Source of the DNA: Clonostachys chloroleuca
Lineage: Eukaryota; Ascomycota; Sordariomycetes; Hypocreales; Bionectriaceae
Assembly (NCBI GenBank): GCA_037952775.1
Contig: JBANAY010000003.1
Coordinates: forward strand, 17,794,001-17,858,000
Length of the DNA: 64,000 bases
Reading direction: 5' to 3'
Each line of letters opens with the position of its first letter. Position 1 is the first letter of the stretch. The position numbers were made by a program, and so were the translations under genes. Below are positions 23,499 to 34,457 of the stretch, in pieces. Under the pieces are notes generated by a model, which was not told where the DNA came from, ran no database searches, and worked only from the letters and a program-made list of their open reading frames with translations.

Positions 23499-25843
23499 GC
23501 AGACTGGCGGCTATGACGTCTGCATCCAGAAGCTGGGTATAGGCGGGCGAGATGTTGGGAAGAGTAGTGCGGCGTGGGGTGACTCTATTCGTCTAGCCGG
23601 TGCTATCGAGATCTCTAAGCAGGTGGGTAGAGAAATACTGGCGTCCGGAGGGGGTCTGGAGTGCTGAGTGAGGCAAGCGGCTATCCTATCTGGCGACAAG
23701 CAGGCCTGGCCAGGATCTCAGCACACAATGTATCGCGTGGACAATCAACAACTGGTGGGCTACGCTCGCTGTGTAGCTGGGACCCGTTGCGGAGCTTCCG
23801 TAGGTCTGGAGCTGCAGCTGTCCGGATACAGCTCACAGGTAGGATGCAGTCTGTCTATCGCTCGCCGACAGTATCCGCCGGGTCTCCGCAGCCGTTGAAC
23901 GGGATGGATGGGTTTATTTCGAAGGCTTCGCGAGAGTCGTTGTTATTGGTCGGCTTCGTGGCCTTAGGATGGGGTAGTGTGCGATGTGGCAGCTTCTGGG
24001 ACGAAGTGCTGGGTGATCGGTCCCTCGCCTCGCCTCGCCTGATGGATAGATGCGAGTAGTGAGAGGTATTGTATCCAGGCGTCACGTACGGTACATACGT
24101 CAAAGACCCGCAGACGGTCAATTACGGCATCACTGGCCCAGATAACACCAGGCTCGGCAGGCAAAGCAAAATATAGGCAAGTATGTAGCAAGGTCGAGGC
24201 AGTCGCTCTTCGCACTGGAAGCCTCTCCGAGTCTGCACCGTCAAAAGCTAAATGATGGGCAGTAGCAGAGGGGTTGCTTTGATGAAGCTCCCTCAAGGTC
24301 TCAATTGCACTGGACAAACAAGCTGGGTGATGCCACTCCAGCAGGGACTAACAGCGGGGTACATCGCTGCGGTGAGTTTTGGGTGGTGTTGGCCCCGGCG
24401 CTCATGTAAATGATAGCGCATTCTGTTAGTAGCGCAGCCAGACCCCTCGTGTGATCACCCCAGCCGAGTTTTGGTGGACCTGGCTAATACTGATCGAGCG
24501 CCAGCCTGAGAGCAGCCAGCGAGAACATTAGATACTCACATATTGGCGCCCATCCGTTCATAGGTAGTTCGCCATCAGGCGGCCCATGACCCCTCCCTTT
24601 GAGGTAGAGAGAAAATCAGGTTCTATCCCAGTGGTGCTTCTCCTCCATCGTGCCAGCGCCCGGAGGAAACCTCCTACCCTCCCTTATCACCCTCCACCAG
24701 ACCGGAGGTACTTACAAAGGTACAGCACTATAGTGTGTATAAATGCACTCACTCAGCCTCTTCAAGAATCTCAGTATGGACTTCATCTTCTTAGATTAGC
24801 GTGATTGGTGTCGACTCTATGCGATTAATTGAAATGCCATGTATCATTTTCCGAGTCCGAGGGGGTAAAAATACTCTTTCCTGCTTCGCATGTTGCGGCT
24901 GTACGTGTTGATATCACGCTGGGATACAACGTCAGAGGGCTGGTGCGTCAGGTTTTATGTCACCCCATTACAGGCACCGAATGTGCGAGTTATGCTTCTA
25001 TTGTGAATGTGGCCCATCCCAGCGCTCAAACTTGCATCAGCGCCCGCCAGTGATTGGTTTGTCATGATCAAACACGCCGCAAGGATACTACCGCTACGCC
25101 TTCCTGCAGGATCATAAATCAGTGCTGTCTCACACTCTATGGCACCAATCCAGGATGCCCCTACGAGTAGGTTGCAAGCAAACATAAGAAAGGACTCGAT
25201 GACAGTTCCGGGGCTTCCAGGACAAACTGCGTTCTGGCTCCGCTCTGATTTCAAAGCGACTCAGAGTAACCAGGCTGGATTCGACATCCAGCTCACTCCA
25301 GACATGCTGACTAAGTCACTCATACTACATCACCAACGTCCGACGGCAGAACAAGCCTGGTCTTTGAACTTGCCAAGATGGTCATCTTATCACCGCTTGC
25401 GTCAACAGCGCCAGGCTACTACCATAGCGAACCACATCCTTCTGGGCATGGTTTCTTTCACTTTGAGCACGAAAATGTCGGCAGCATAACACGCAATGGG
25501 TCATCTAGAAATTCGAACCTTCTTTGGCCTGTTAACTCCCCAATAATACGACAACCTTTCTAGATGCACCTCGTAATGTAGAACACTCAATTACTGTACA
25601 CGGGATGATTTGATAGCCATAAACCCAAAACTCTTCCCATGTTTTCCGTCTTTGCCTGAAGACTATACTTGTAACCAAAACGCCAGCACACACACAGTGC
25701 TTCAATGACCTGCCTAAACTCCGAAACAATAAAATGAAAAAGACGTCGCCCAATGTATCTAGAAAGGTAGGGGAAAACTGGAAATAAGAAAATGGAAGGC
25801 CGAGATAAGGCTGAGGAAAGCTGGGCGGGTTGCTGAATCATGA
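23499..25843. other. 2.3-kb spacer without a supportable gene
   Basis: Includes the gid1 promoter at its left side and the 3' region of the ies4 gene at its right. Scattered frames under 120 codons show no recognisable motif. GC is mixed, with an AT-rich stretch near 25560-25800. Confidence 0.45.
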
Positions 25844-26713
25844 TCATGAAGCTGCCGCAACAGCCGCTGGGGCCGGCGAGGAAGCATGAACGCTGGGTGG
25901 CGCGCTTTGCATCTCTACGTCAGGGCCGATGTTGCTGTTGGCAGTGCTAATAACGCCGGGCACTTCTTCCTTGTTCTCCTTGCCGCTACTGTTGTCCGCG
26001 GATGGAGCGGCCGAGTCCTCAGTTGCGGAATCGGGGTTTGTCTTGGGGGGCGCCGTCCATCGCGAAATCTCCCAGACGACGCCAGTGAAGCTCTTGAGGG
26101 TGAATCCTCCTCTGGCCCACTTGCGGCAAGGCTTGCCAGATCTATCGAGTGCACGAAGTCCAGCATTGATGGCGCCCTGGTTCGCCTTGGGGCCGAGTTT
26201 ATGTCCGCCGGCTGCTCGGTTCGACGCGGTCGCGTGGTCGATGGTTCCATCCTCACTATGTCTAGTTAATATCAAGTTGTCAACTGGGAGACGGAACAAT
26301 GCTTACAGGCGAGGCTTCTTCTTGGGCCCGGGCTTTCCTCGTTGCTTGGGAGCCGAATCTCCGTTACCATTTGCGGCCGCGGCAGATCGCTTGATGCCCT
26401 TCTTCTTGCCACCCTCGACAGGAGGAGCCAGTGTTGCTGGGCCAGGGGTTCCTTCTGGCTGTGGTGTCGCGGCATTGGAGTCGGATGCATCCTCGCCATT
26501 CGCGGTAGGCGCGGCAGATGGTGCAGCCTGGGAGGCTGGCGACGACTTGACTTCGAGAGACTCTTGCGCCGGTGTGCCTTCATCGCTGGTGGTATCAAGG
26601 CTGAGCAGGTCGCCGAGTGCCTTGGATGGAACCTTGATCGTATGAATCATGGTTGGTTTCTGTGTCCCTGACTTCCGTCGAGCAGACTCATTCGACTTGG
26701 CGGTCGGCGCCAT
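25844..26713 (-). CDS. ies4: INO80 chromatin-remodelling complex subunit Ies4
   Basis: A nuclear protein of the INO80 ATP-dependent nucleosome remodeller. Two exons (26713-26307 and 26261-25844) with a short 45-bp intron (GTAAGC donor, CTAG acceptor preceded by a TTAAC branch) give 274 residues. The N-terminal TMIHTIKVPSKALGDLL strand, the basic GKPGPKKKPRL hook at the exon junction, and the HKLGPKANQGAINAGLRALDR through CRKWARGGFTLKSFTGVVW region after it match the fungal Ies4 family. The segment between them is Ala/Pro/Ser-rich and disordered; the C-terminal tail is acidic and Ser-rich. ATG 26713 is chosen because the longer frame upstream has no ATG. Confidence 0.85.
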
Positions 26714-28496
26714 GGTTGAAAATGCAGACGTGGATCTGATTAAGCAGGAGCGAGATCGTTGGCGGCGATGATGGGCAGGGGAGGATGATGAAAGGAGGAG
26801 GATGGCTGCTGGATGGAACACGGGTGATGCGTGGGGATTTTTGTTGGTGGGCGGTCGGGTACTCTGCAAAGCTGAGTCGCTGAGGCTATTTGGCGTACTA
26901 GCGAGCGACTCTGACTGTGGTGATCCAGAGCGAGCGCCTTGTCAGGGGTTTATCGATGGTAAGTGGATGCGTGGATCAAGACGCGATGGTGTTCATGATG
27001 ATTTGGGTTGAAGGTTGTGATGGAAAGGAGGGAGGAGGGAGGAGAGTTGGGGGTGGAAACGGCATCGAGGGAGGCAATTTCATTTTTGGGGCTTTGAGGT
27101 GTGGTCTGGCTGGTCTCAAGTTTCTTTATTTGCTGTGCTAGGAACGGTGTCAGTCAATCAATCCGGGGATCGCAGCAGCGAGCGAGGAGCAAAGGCCCTC
27201 ATCATGCTTTCCGCCGCCAGGTCCCGGCCACCTGCAATACGCCTTTCCCCATCAGGCCTAGCCGTACGCTGCACAAATCGACGGCACAACTTTATGCGCC
27301 TTTCCGTGCCAGTTGCCTCCAGAATTGCCAGTCTTTGACGGGATGCCAGCCTGCCATCGACCGACCTTAGCAGTGTTTTGGTCACCAACACACGCACGCA
27401 CGCAACCTTGAACTGGCAAGGTTCTGCACAACAGCCCCGTCACTTCGGGGCGAGCGCCTAAGCTTCCAGCCATTTATTTCTGCATTTCCGCCAGTCACTG
27501 CCCGCCCTGCCTTTGTCGTCGCCGTCAAAGGGCAGTCAATACGGCAAGAGGCAGGCAGCGATGCGTCTGTGGCCGACTGACATCAGCTGGAGTGTGGCGC
27601 CCCCTCTCACCAGTCACCAGTCTCCAGAATTGGGAGTGATCACTTCCAGCAAGGGGCACGAGTCGAGACGCCCAGCCCAGCCCAGCCTAGTCTAAGGCTT
27701 GGGGGTGAGAGGATTTTTTCCCAACCCACCTGCTGTGTGTCGCCAACACCACCTGCAAAGGCCTCAAACAGCTCCAGCAACCAGGCTTTGGGCCGCGTAA
27801 AGAGGGGGAGCCTGTGCGCAGAGCCACCACCGATTCTCACCGCCCACCCGGCACGAGAATGAAGCCGCCTAACGCGAAGAAATCCCGATAACCACCCAAC
27901 CAAAACTTACGTATGCCTCGGCCGACAAGCATCCCTTTTCTTAGCACCACGCCACCTGGAAAAAGTTTCCACGTTATGGGTTCACAGCTGAAGCTTCCCG
28001 TAGCCCACTCGCGCCGGCTGAATGGATCAAAGCCAGTTCCTGCTCCGTCGCATGATTCCGCCCGCCGTCGTAACTTGAACAAAAAGTATGCAAACTAGCC
28101 GATGACAGCAATGAAAAGTTCTGGCTCGTATGATCTCACATCAAGATCGACCTAGTAAACAGTAGACATAAATGAACGAAGCGACCATTTCCCCAGGGTC
28201 AACAGGCACCGGATCACTCTGAAACTTGGTCAGGATCCAATGGAATGCTGCAGACAATGATTCTTATCAATGACGCTTCGAGCCGTTGCCTCCAGGCTAA
28301 GACAACCTGATGCTTATCCACGCGATATTGGATAGACTGGCATGCGTTGCTCCCGACGACCTAGATGCCTCATTGTAAGTATATATTTTGCGTTAAATTT
28401 GCGTCGAAGAGCCACCAAGTCGTAGTTGATGCATTGTTCTTGTTTAAGTCTTCCGACTGAATTACATTTTTGAATCACCTCAACCTAGTCTTCAAG
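26714..28496. other. 1.8-kb divergent spacer
   Basis: Promoter region between ies4 (-) and the S/T-rich gene (+). Purine-rich on the plus strand near 26990-27080, C-rich around 27540-27900. No supportable gene. Confidence 0.45.
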
Positions 28497-29675
28497 ATGG
28501 GACTTCTGGATCTCCTCGGTGCCGGCCTCAACTTGGCGTCTCAACTCGGGAACTCTTGTCCAGCTCAGGCTGGGGTTTCCGGCGCCTGTTCTTCTGTCCA
28601 TGCCCGGCCGTCTATGGAAACAACCTCAGAGGTTGATGCTCTTGGTGCGCTCCCTTTCAACCAAAAGCTGAGCATCCTGCATCAATCTCTAGTCACGGCT
28701 CGGAGCTTAGTAGAAGACCAAGGCCCAACAGTCCCAGTTCCTGAGTCCCAACTATACGACGTATTAGACAAGATCAAGGCAATGGAGGACCAGATCAACC
28801 AGTTGCTAGCAGCTAAGTCTGCCGAGACAGAAGTCCCTTCCTCTAACCTAGCAGATAACCGTTCAGACGATCCCAACCCGGTCTCAGAGTCTCCAGATCG
28901 CAAAATATCAGCAATTCCAGCTCAACAGCCGTCAGAGATCGCAGAAGGTGTATCAAATGATGATTCTCTACAGAAATCCTCTCCATCGAGCGGTTCCTTC
29001 AAGCTAAGTACTGAATCCGTTCCCAATTCTCCGACTAATGAGAACATAAGTCCCACCAGTCCCAGCACGGAGTTCTACATAAGCACGTCCCCAGGCAGTG
29101 AAGCAGACAGCCTTCCTGATCAGAATGAGGCAGTTAACTTCGCCGGTATCTTCAAGGAGAGCTCTGAAGAGTCCAATAACATGGAAGACTTTGAGACTAC
29201 AGAAATAACATCAACCATCCGGATCACCACGACGACAACAATTACCAAAACAGTCACTCAGTCTATTCACCTATCAAACGTTCCGCCATCAGCTACAAAT
29301 GCGGCAGTCGTCATTCCTGTAGAGAACAGAGAAGGTCTCTATCCCATAGAGGCACAAGCTGTTGCTCAGTTGCAGGAAGTGACAAGCACCAAGTCCTCAG
29401 TGCCGAGGAGTAGAGCCGCCCGGACTGACACCGAAACCCCTGCCTCCCCACACACGACGTCCCGGCAGCCCATGGAAGGAGAAGACAACTATATCTCGCT
29501 CACAAATACCCCAGGGAAAATAGTTCCACAGCCTCCTGCAGCAAGTCCAGTGTCGGCTCTTAGAAAATACACTATCGGCTTGGACAAGTCCGACGGAATA
29601 GGAGCTGTAACCCCCAGTGGATTCCGCACTATTACCTTACCAACAAACAACGGCACAATCCCAAACGGCAATTAG
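28497..29675 (+). CDS. Ser/Thr-rich protein of unknown function, 392 residues
   Basis: A single-exon frame from ATG 28497 to TAG 29675. The first 20 residues (MGLLDLLGAGLNLASQLGN) are hydrophobic and amphipathic but lack a clear signal-peptide core and cleavage site. About residues 45-100 look helical (LSILHQSLVTARSLVEDQ, VLDKIKAMEDQINQLLAAK) and may form a short coiled coil. The rest is Ser/Pro/Thr-rich, with a Thr-rich beta-like patch at about 245-262 (TSTIRITTTTTITKTVTQ) like those seen in fungal wall proteins. There is no transmembrane segment or GPI-type tail. I do not recognise the family; it may be lineage-specific. The length of the frame in an otherwise stop-rich area supports it being real. 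Confidence 0.7.
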   Translation: MGLLDLLGAGLNLASQLGNSCPAQAGVSGACSSVHARPSMETTSEVDALGALPFNQKLSILHQSLVTARSLVEDQGPTVPVPESQLYDVLDKIKAMEDQINQLLAAKSAETEVPSSNLADNRSDDPNPVSESPDRKISAIPAQQPSEIAEGVSNDDSLQKSSPSSGSFKLSTESVPNSPTNENISPTSPSTEFYISTSPGSEADSLPDQNEAVNFAGIFKESSEESNNMEDFETTEITSTIRITTTTTITKTVTQSIHLSNVPPSATNAAVVIPVENREGLYPIEAQAVAQLQEVTSTKSSVPRSRAARTDTETPASPHTTSRQPMEGEDNYISLTNTPGKIVPQPPAASPVSALRKYTIGLDKSDGIGAVTPSGFRTITLPTNNGTIPNGN

Positions 29676-31482
29676 CATTACGACAAACTCGGTTTTCTCT
29701 GTTTTGGATGTTTAGTTTCTCGGGTCAGTACATGGGTATTCGAATTGGTCATTTGTTTGCTTTTTAGGTTCCCAGTTCCTGATGCGGATGTCGAGAGCCG
29801 GATGACATGTTGAGCTCAGAGCGCACAGGATACGGGAATGAATAGTCATTACGTCTCTGTTATATGATGCGAGTTGGGAGTGTGCGTGCTTAACGAGTCA
29901 TGTTATTTCTACAGTCATTACCTTGCCTTTAGTTGCTTACTTCAGAGGTTGTCCTCAACGTCTACTAAATCTTGGATATCCTCTCTATTCCGATATACAG
30001 TCCAGATGAGATAAGTGTGGGCCGCATGGACTTCCTGGGAAGTTTCAACCTGTCATATGGGAAAGGGTGTACTAAGAACCCATCCGAGGGTTCCATAGTA
30101 ATATTTTGCGGCGGCCGCTATGGATCTGGACGTACTGTTGCATGACGACCTCGCAGTCGGAGATCCCAGACTGGAATATTGCAGCTCTTGGAATGCGGTC
30201 AATCAATAATGCAGGAAACCTGCCTTTATTAGCATCGCCAGCTCCACTAGAGATCGCGCCGGTGTCTTGTCCCGGCTCATAGATCTGCCCAGATATATAT
30301 ACATTATGTATTCTCAGCATACGCATTGACCTGAGCTTTTAGCCTGATGTACGAAGCAATTGAATTAGTAAAATCGCCGGCAGGGACGGAAACGCGTGCT
30401 GACCAACGGCTCCGAGACGATGCCAACACACACGAGAGACGTACACCCTCTTGCCCTCAGACCCTGGGCGGGCTTCGTTCAGATCACGACACCCCTGCAC
30501 AGCCTCGAATCGTAGAGGGGCGTTGTACAGACCTTCTTAGACGGGACAGCGATGCGTACAAGTACTCCACTCCGCAAACCATTTCCTCCCACATGCCCGC
30601 GGTTGGCCACACCAAGGACCGAGTGGCGAAAGATATTGCGCCGGAAATTGAATATTTGCAGCGCCGATCACCAGTATTTGGTGCTTGATCCCTAGAGGAA
30701 CAGCGCCGGAGCGAGGCCCGAACAGCAGTACTCAGCGTCGTCTGGTCTGTTTCGCTCTGAACGGTATTTCAGTTTACTCGATTCTCAGTATCCAGACTTC
30801 CCTTCTGGGTAGGTAAGTTACCCATTTGGTTCTTCGGTTCTAGGCCTACGGGGAGGTGAGACGAAATATGACATGCAGTTGGCTGGCAAACCGGCCCCCA
30901 TCCCATGCCATCTTTTTTTGCCCTACCTGCTCCCAGCTCCCCTCGGAGCGATGGCCTCGTCGCTTGATTTGCAAAAGAATGTCCATGCATCAGCCATTCG
31001 GTTCCACTTAGTCCACGTGCATCCAAACCAGGTACCAGGCCATTGTGGTGTGTGCTTATCTCAGAGAGCTCGGGGCCACCGCCAACGACAAATACGATGG
31101 GTGAGCACTCGTGAGCTGTGTGGGCGTTCTGCGCAAAATACTACTGCATACATACACTTGCCGGAACACCTTTGCTGGAGGCAGCATCACGAGAGCTGGC
31201 CATTGCCCCTGCCGCTCAACCCAGGACGTGTCTGGTCCTGTTCCCGCGCTGAGCCTTTATCTTGCTTCTGGTCTCTCTCTCGACCGCTCTCACCGAAGGA
31301 CCCTGCATGTGCTAGCGGTAGCCGCAGCTCAGGCCGCCGCTTGTGAATGATCCCAGGCGCAAAGTCGTGGGGAGGGAGTTAGCGAGGGTTAATTGGGAAA
31401 TAATGTGCTCTTGGCCATCCAAGATCGATCTTCTTGCTTTTCCGCCTGTTTTCTTCCCACCGCGCAGATAGAGACACGGACA
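29676..31482. other. 1.8-kb spacer without a supportable gene
   Basis: The 3' region of the S/T-rich gene, then about 1.5 kb with only short frames, then the C/T-rich leader of the membrane-protein gene. No motifs recognised. Confidence 0.45.
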
Positions 31483-32985
31483 ATGAGAGCGTCGCTTCTC
31501 TGGCCCGTGGCCGCTGCTGGGCTGGCCGCCGCCGTCCGAGAGAGAATGGCTGCGTTTGCCAACGACCTCATCCCGCGGTTCTGGATGGACCCGGCGATTC
31601 CTCTGCTCGGACGACAAGAGGACTGCAGCTACGACACCCACCATTACTGTGAGTATCTTTTTCTTCGCTTCTCCCTCCTCTTGGGTCTGATCTGCGGCAT
31701 CGTTTCGCTTCTCTTGCGACCCACGCAGCCGCCTTGCTTCGGTGCGCTGCCGGCTAGGTTTATGCACTTCATTGTCCATCCTTTGTCCTTGCAGCGCAGC
31801 CTCATAAAGCCCCTCCCTTGCTCAACACATCTGCGCGGGGCAGTGTCTCTAACTCACGACGTATCCACCAGGCGACGACATTGGACATGGTAATGTCTGC
31901 TGTCCCAACAACTCCTACTGCTACGTCAACAAGAGCAATGACCCCAAGTGCTGTCCCATCGGCTCCAACTGCACCTCAGACTCGATATGCAACAGCCTCT
32001 CCTACTACTGCGCCAGACCTCAGACCGTCTCCGGCACGGTCACAACCAAGAACGGCTGCTGTGACCGCTCATGCCCTTCGACCAGCCTCTTCCTTTGCCC
32101 CCAGGCTAATGGCGGCAACTGCTGCCGCTACGGCTCCCAGTGCGACGGGGGAACTGCAAGGCCGTCGTGACGGCATCCTCCTCCACCGCCCTCCTGACAC
32201 CCATCCAGGAGGGCTGCACCACCTCCCAGTACCGGTGCTCCGACGGCCACGGCTGCTGCGACAACAACCAGGTCTGCACCTTGGTCAGCGGCGAGGGCTA
32301 CTGCGCCCCGGGGATACCCACGCAGACCGACATTGAGTACATCGGCACCGACCCCAGCGCCGACAAGCTCTCTCAGGGCGCCATCGCCGGCATCGCGGTC
32401 GGCGCCGTCGTCGCCGCCGCCCTCGTCATCGGCCTCGTCACCTGGTTCTGTATCCGCAAAAAGAAGGAGCGCCGCGCCCTCTCCCGCCGCCAGACCGCCA
32501 GCGAGGCCGCCCAGACAGAGGACCAGACACACGTGGGCAGCATGGCCGAGCCCACGCCCTCAGCCAGCCGCGGGCCGGGACTCACCCAGGACTACTTCGG
32601 CCCTCATCCCGTCCATGGGCCCTTCACCGAGGACGACGCTGTCTCGCCCGGCTCCTCGCCGCACCAACACCGCGCCGTGCCCTCCGTGCCCCAGCAGCCA
32701 GGCGATATCGCCGCCCCGGTCGAGATCGACGGCCGGTCCACCGTCGACGACGGGCGGTCGACCACCACCCACGGCAGCGTGGCGGGCGGCGGCGGCATCA
32801 AGCTCGAGTCCATCCAGGGCCGCTTCGAGCTGTACGGGTCGGACCACATGCCCGCCGAGGGGCCGCCGTCCATTGTGCCCACGCCCGTGGAGATGAGGAA
32901 CAGCTACTTTGAGCCGCCGCCCCCGAAAAATGAAAGGAAAGCAAGAAATCACGGTTTTGGGCATGGTTGGCTTTTTTTTTTTTAA
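31483..32985 (+). CDS. Cys-rich single-pass membrane protein (frameshifted in this assembly)
   Basis: A signal peptide (MRASLLWPVAAAGLAAA) is followed by a Cys-rich ectodomain with repeated CC and CxxxxxC units (VCCPNNSYCYV, KCCPIGSNC, NGCCDRSC, NCCRYGSQC, GHGCCDNNQVC) and N-glycosylation sequons. One transmembrane helix follows (GAIAGIAVGAVVAAALVIGL, then WFCIRKKKERR), then a Pro/Ser-rich cytoplasmic tail. This is the layout of fungal surface sensors, but I cannot name a ligand. Exon 1 is 31483-31648; a long 223-bp intron (GTGAGT donor, CTAAC branch, CCACCAG acceptor) leads to exon 2 at 31872. The frame breaks at a G5 run (32147-32151); one more G restores the Cys pattern. The last 15-20 residues, running into a T-rich stretch, look unnatural, and the true end may be near 32930. 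Confidence 0.75.
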
Positions 32986-33442
32986 ATAATCTTTGATTGT
33001 AACTCTTTCTCAAATTCATTTTTAAACTTCCGGGATCGAACATACAAACGCCACAGTCTAGCCGTAGTAGGCTCCTTAATAAAATCAACCCAAAGAAAAA
33101 GAAAAAAAAAGAAAAGAGCAGCATGCGAGCCCAGGTTTCCCCGCCTATTTAAAACGGTGCTAAAGGCAAGTGAAAAGCAAATCTTGTTAGAGTTCATTAG
33201 GCGCAATATATTCCGTTTTGCGCGAGACCAAAAAAATGACAAAGTGAATCCTGTAAACGCCGAGTTTCCCATATGCCATATACCCTGTGAAAGCCAAAGA
33301 CGAATAATGAAGTAGAAGCAAGGAGAGACGAATATCAAAGAGAGGAGGCAAGATCAAAAGAGGGGCCGATGTGAAGGCGGCGAAGAAGTAATTTTTTTTA
33401 CTCAGGGCAATGTCCAGCACGCAGTTTGTGTGTGTTTCTTGT
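32986..33442. other. Convergent 3' region
   Basis: 457 bases of A/T-rich sequence, with A- and G-rich patches near 33095-33120, between two convergent genes. No gene seen. Confidence 0.5.
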
Positions 33443-34457
33443 TCAACTGATGACGCCGCCAAAGGGCGCACACTCCCTCAGGTCCCTGACGAGGTCCTCG
33501 ACGCTGCTGAGGTGGCGGCTCAGGAGCTCCTGCTTCTCCTCGGTGGTGAGCATCCACTCGTGGTCGCCGTCGGGCTGCTTGCGGGAGAGGTCCGCGGCCG
33601 AGAAGGCGCCGGCGAGCTTACTAGGGCTGCGCTGGAGCATGGCGGGCACGGAGTCGCGCTGGTCGGCCCGCGGGATCGAGGGCATCTCGGGCATGAGGTA
33701 GAAGTAGAGGAACTCGACGAGCTTGAGCTTAACCTCGCGGGCGGTGGAGCGGGACTTGAAGAGGGAGGTGACGGTGAGGAGGCCGTCGAGGGACTCGAAG
33801 GTGCGGGTGTTGCTCGGGGTGTCGATGAGGGCGACGACGAGGGTGAGGAGGGTCGCGGACTGGATCGCGGGGCAGTTGTACGGCTCGAGGAGGTCAAGGA
33901 GAAGCTGTTGGGGGAGGGGAAGCAACTGTCAATACATGTATGTACATTGCAAAGGCCTATCAGGGCAAAAGCCACGTGAATAAGACATGTTTCGCGGGAT
34001 GTTACTCACATTCATGTTCTGTTCGCGGGAGAACAGAGACTTGCTGGGGGGTGCAGAAGCAACACGCCCTGGATCAAGTCAAGAGCACTCAGGATGAGCA
34101 GATCATTCTGCCCGTCTCCCCCTTGGCCATCAAACGATCCAAAGTGCCAATCAGGCGCATGGCAACGTTCCACTCGAACCCTTCCTGGAGTTTGAAGAAC
34201 TCGCGGAAAGCAGGGTCTCGCGAGAGCTCTGCAAGATCCTTTCTCGAGGCCGTTGCGCCGTCACCCTCGTCATTCCCTTCCTCGTTACTACCGTCCGACC
34301 CAGTACTACGTGAGCGGCTGCGGGCACTGCGCTGAGGCTGAGGGCCAGAAAGGCAGATCTGTGCCAGGAGGCCTTCTACTTGGCGCAGGCCCTTGCGGAC
34401 CTTGACGCCGTCGTAGGAGGAGAGATTGTCAAATGCAAGGGAGAGAAGGGCTTCCAT
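33443..34457 (-). CDS. cdc14: Septation initiation network component Cdc14 (fission-yeast type)
   Basis: This is the S. pombe Cdc14 family, the Sid1 kinase partner in the septation initiation network, not the Cdc14 phosphatase. The start MEALLSLAFDNLSSYDGVKV is highly typical. LLILSALDLIQGVLLLHPP and LLDLLEPYNCPAIQSATLLT follow, then an alpha-helical C-terminus (EKQELLSRHLSSVEDLVRDL). Exon 1 is 34457-34010 and exon 2 33904-33443, with a 105-bp intron (GTGAGT donor). Exon 1 is one base past a whole codon, and the conserved protein runs through three frames. One base is missing at the C3 run 34111-34113 and one at the G6 run 34046-34051 (plus strand). With both added, the exons close at 303 residues. 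Loss of an important gene by two such lesions is unlikely, so assembly error is favoured. Confidence 0.88.
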
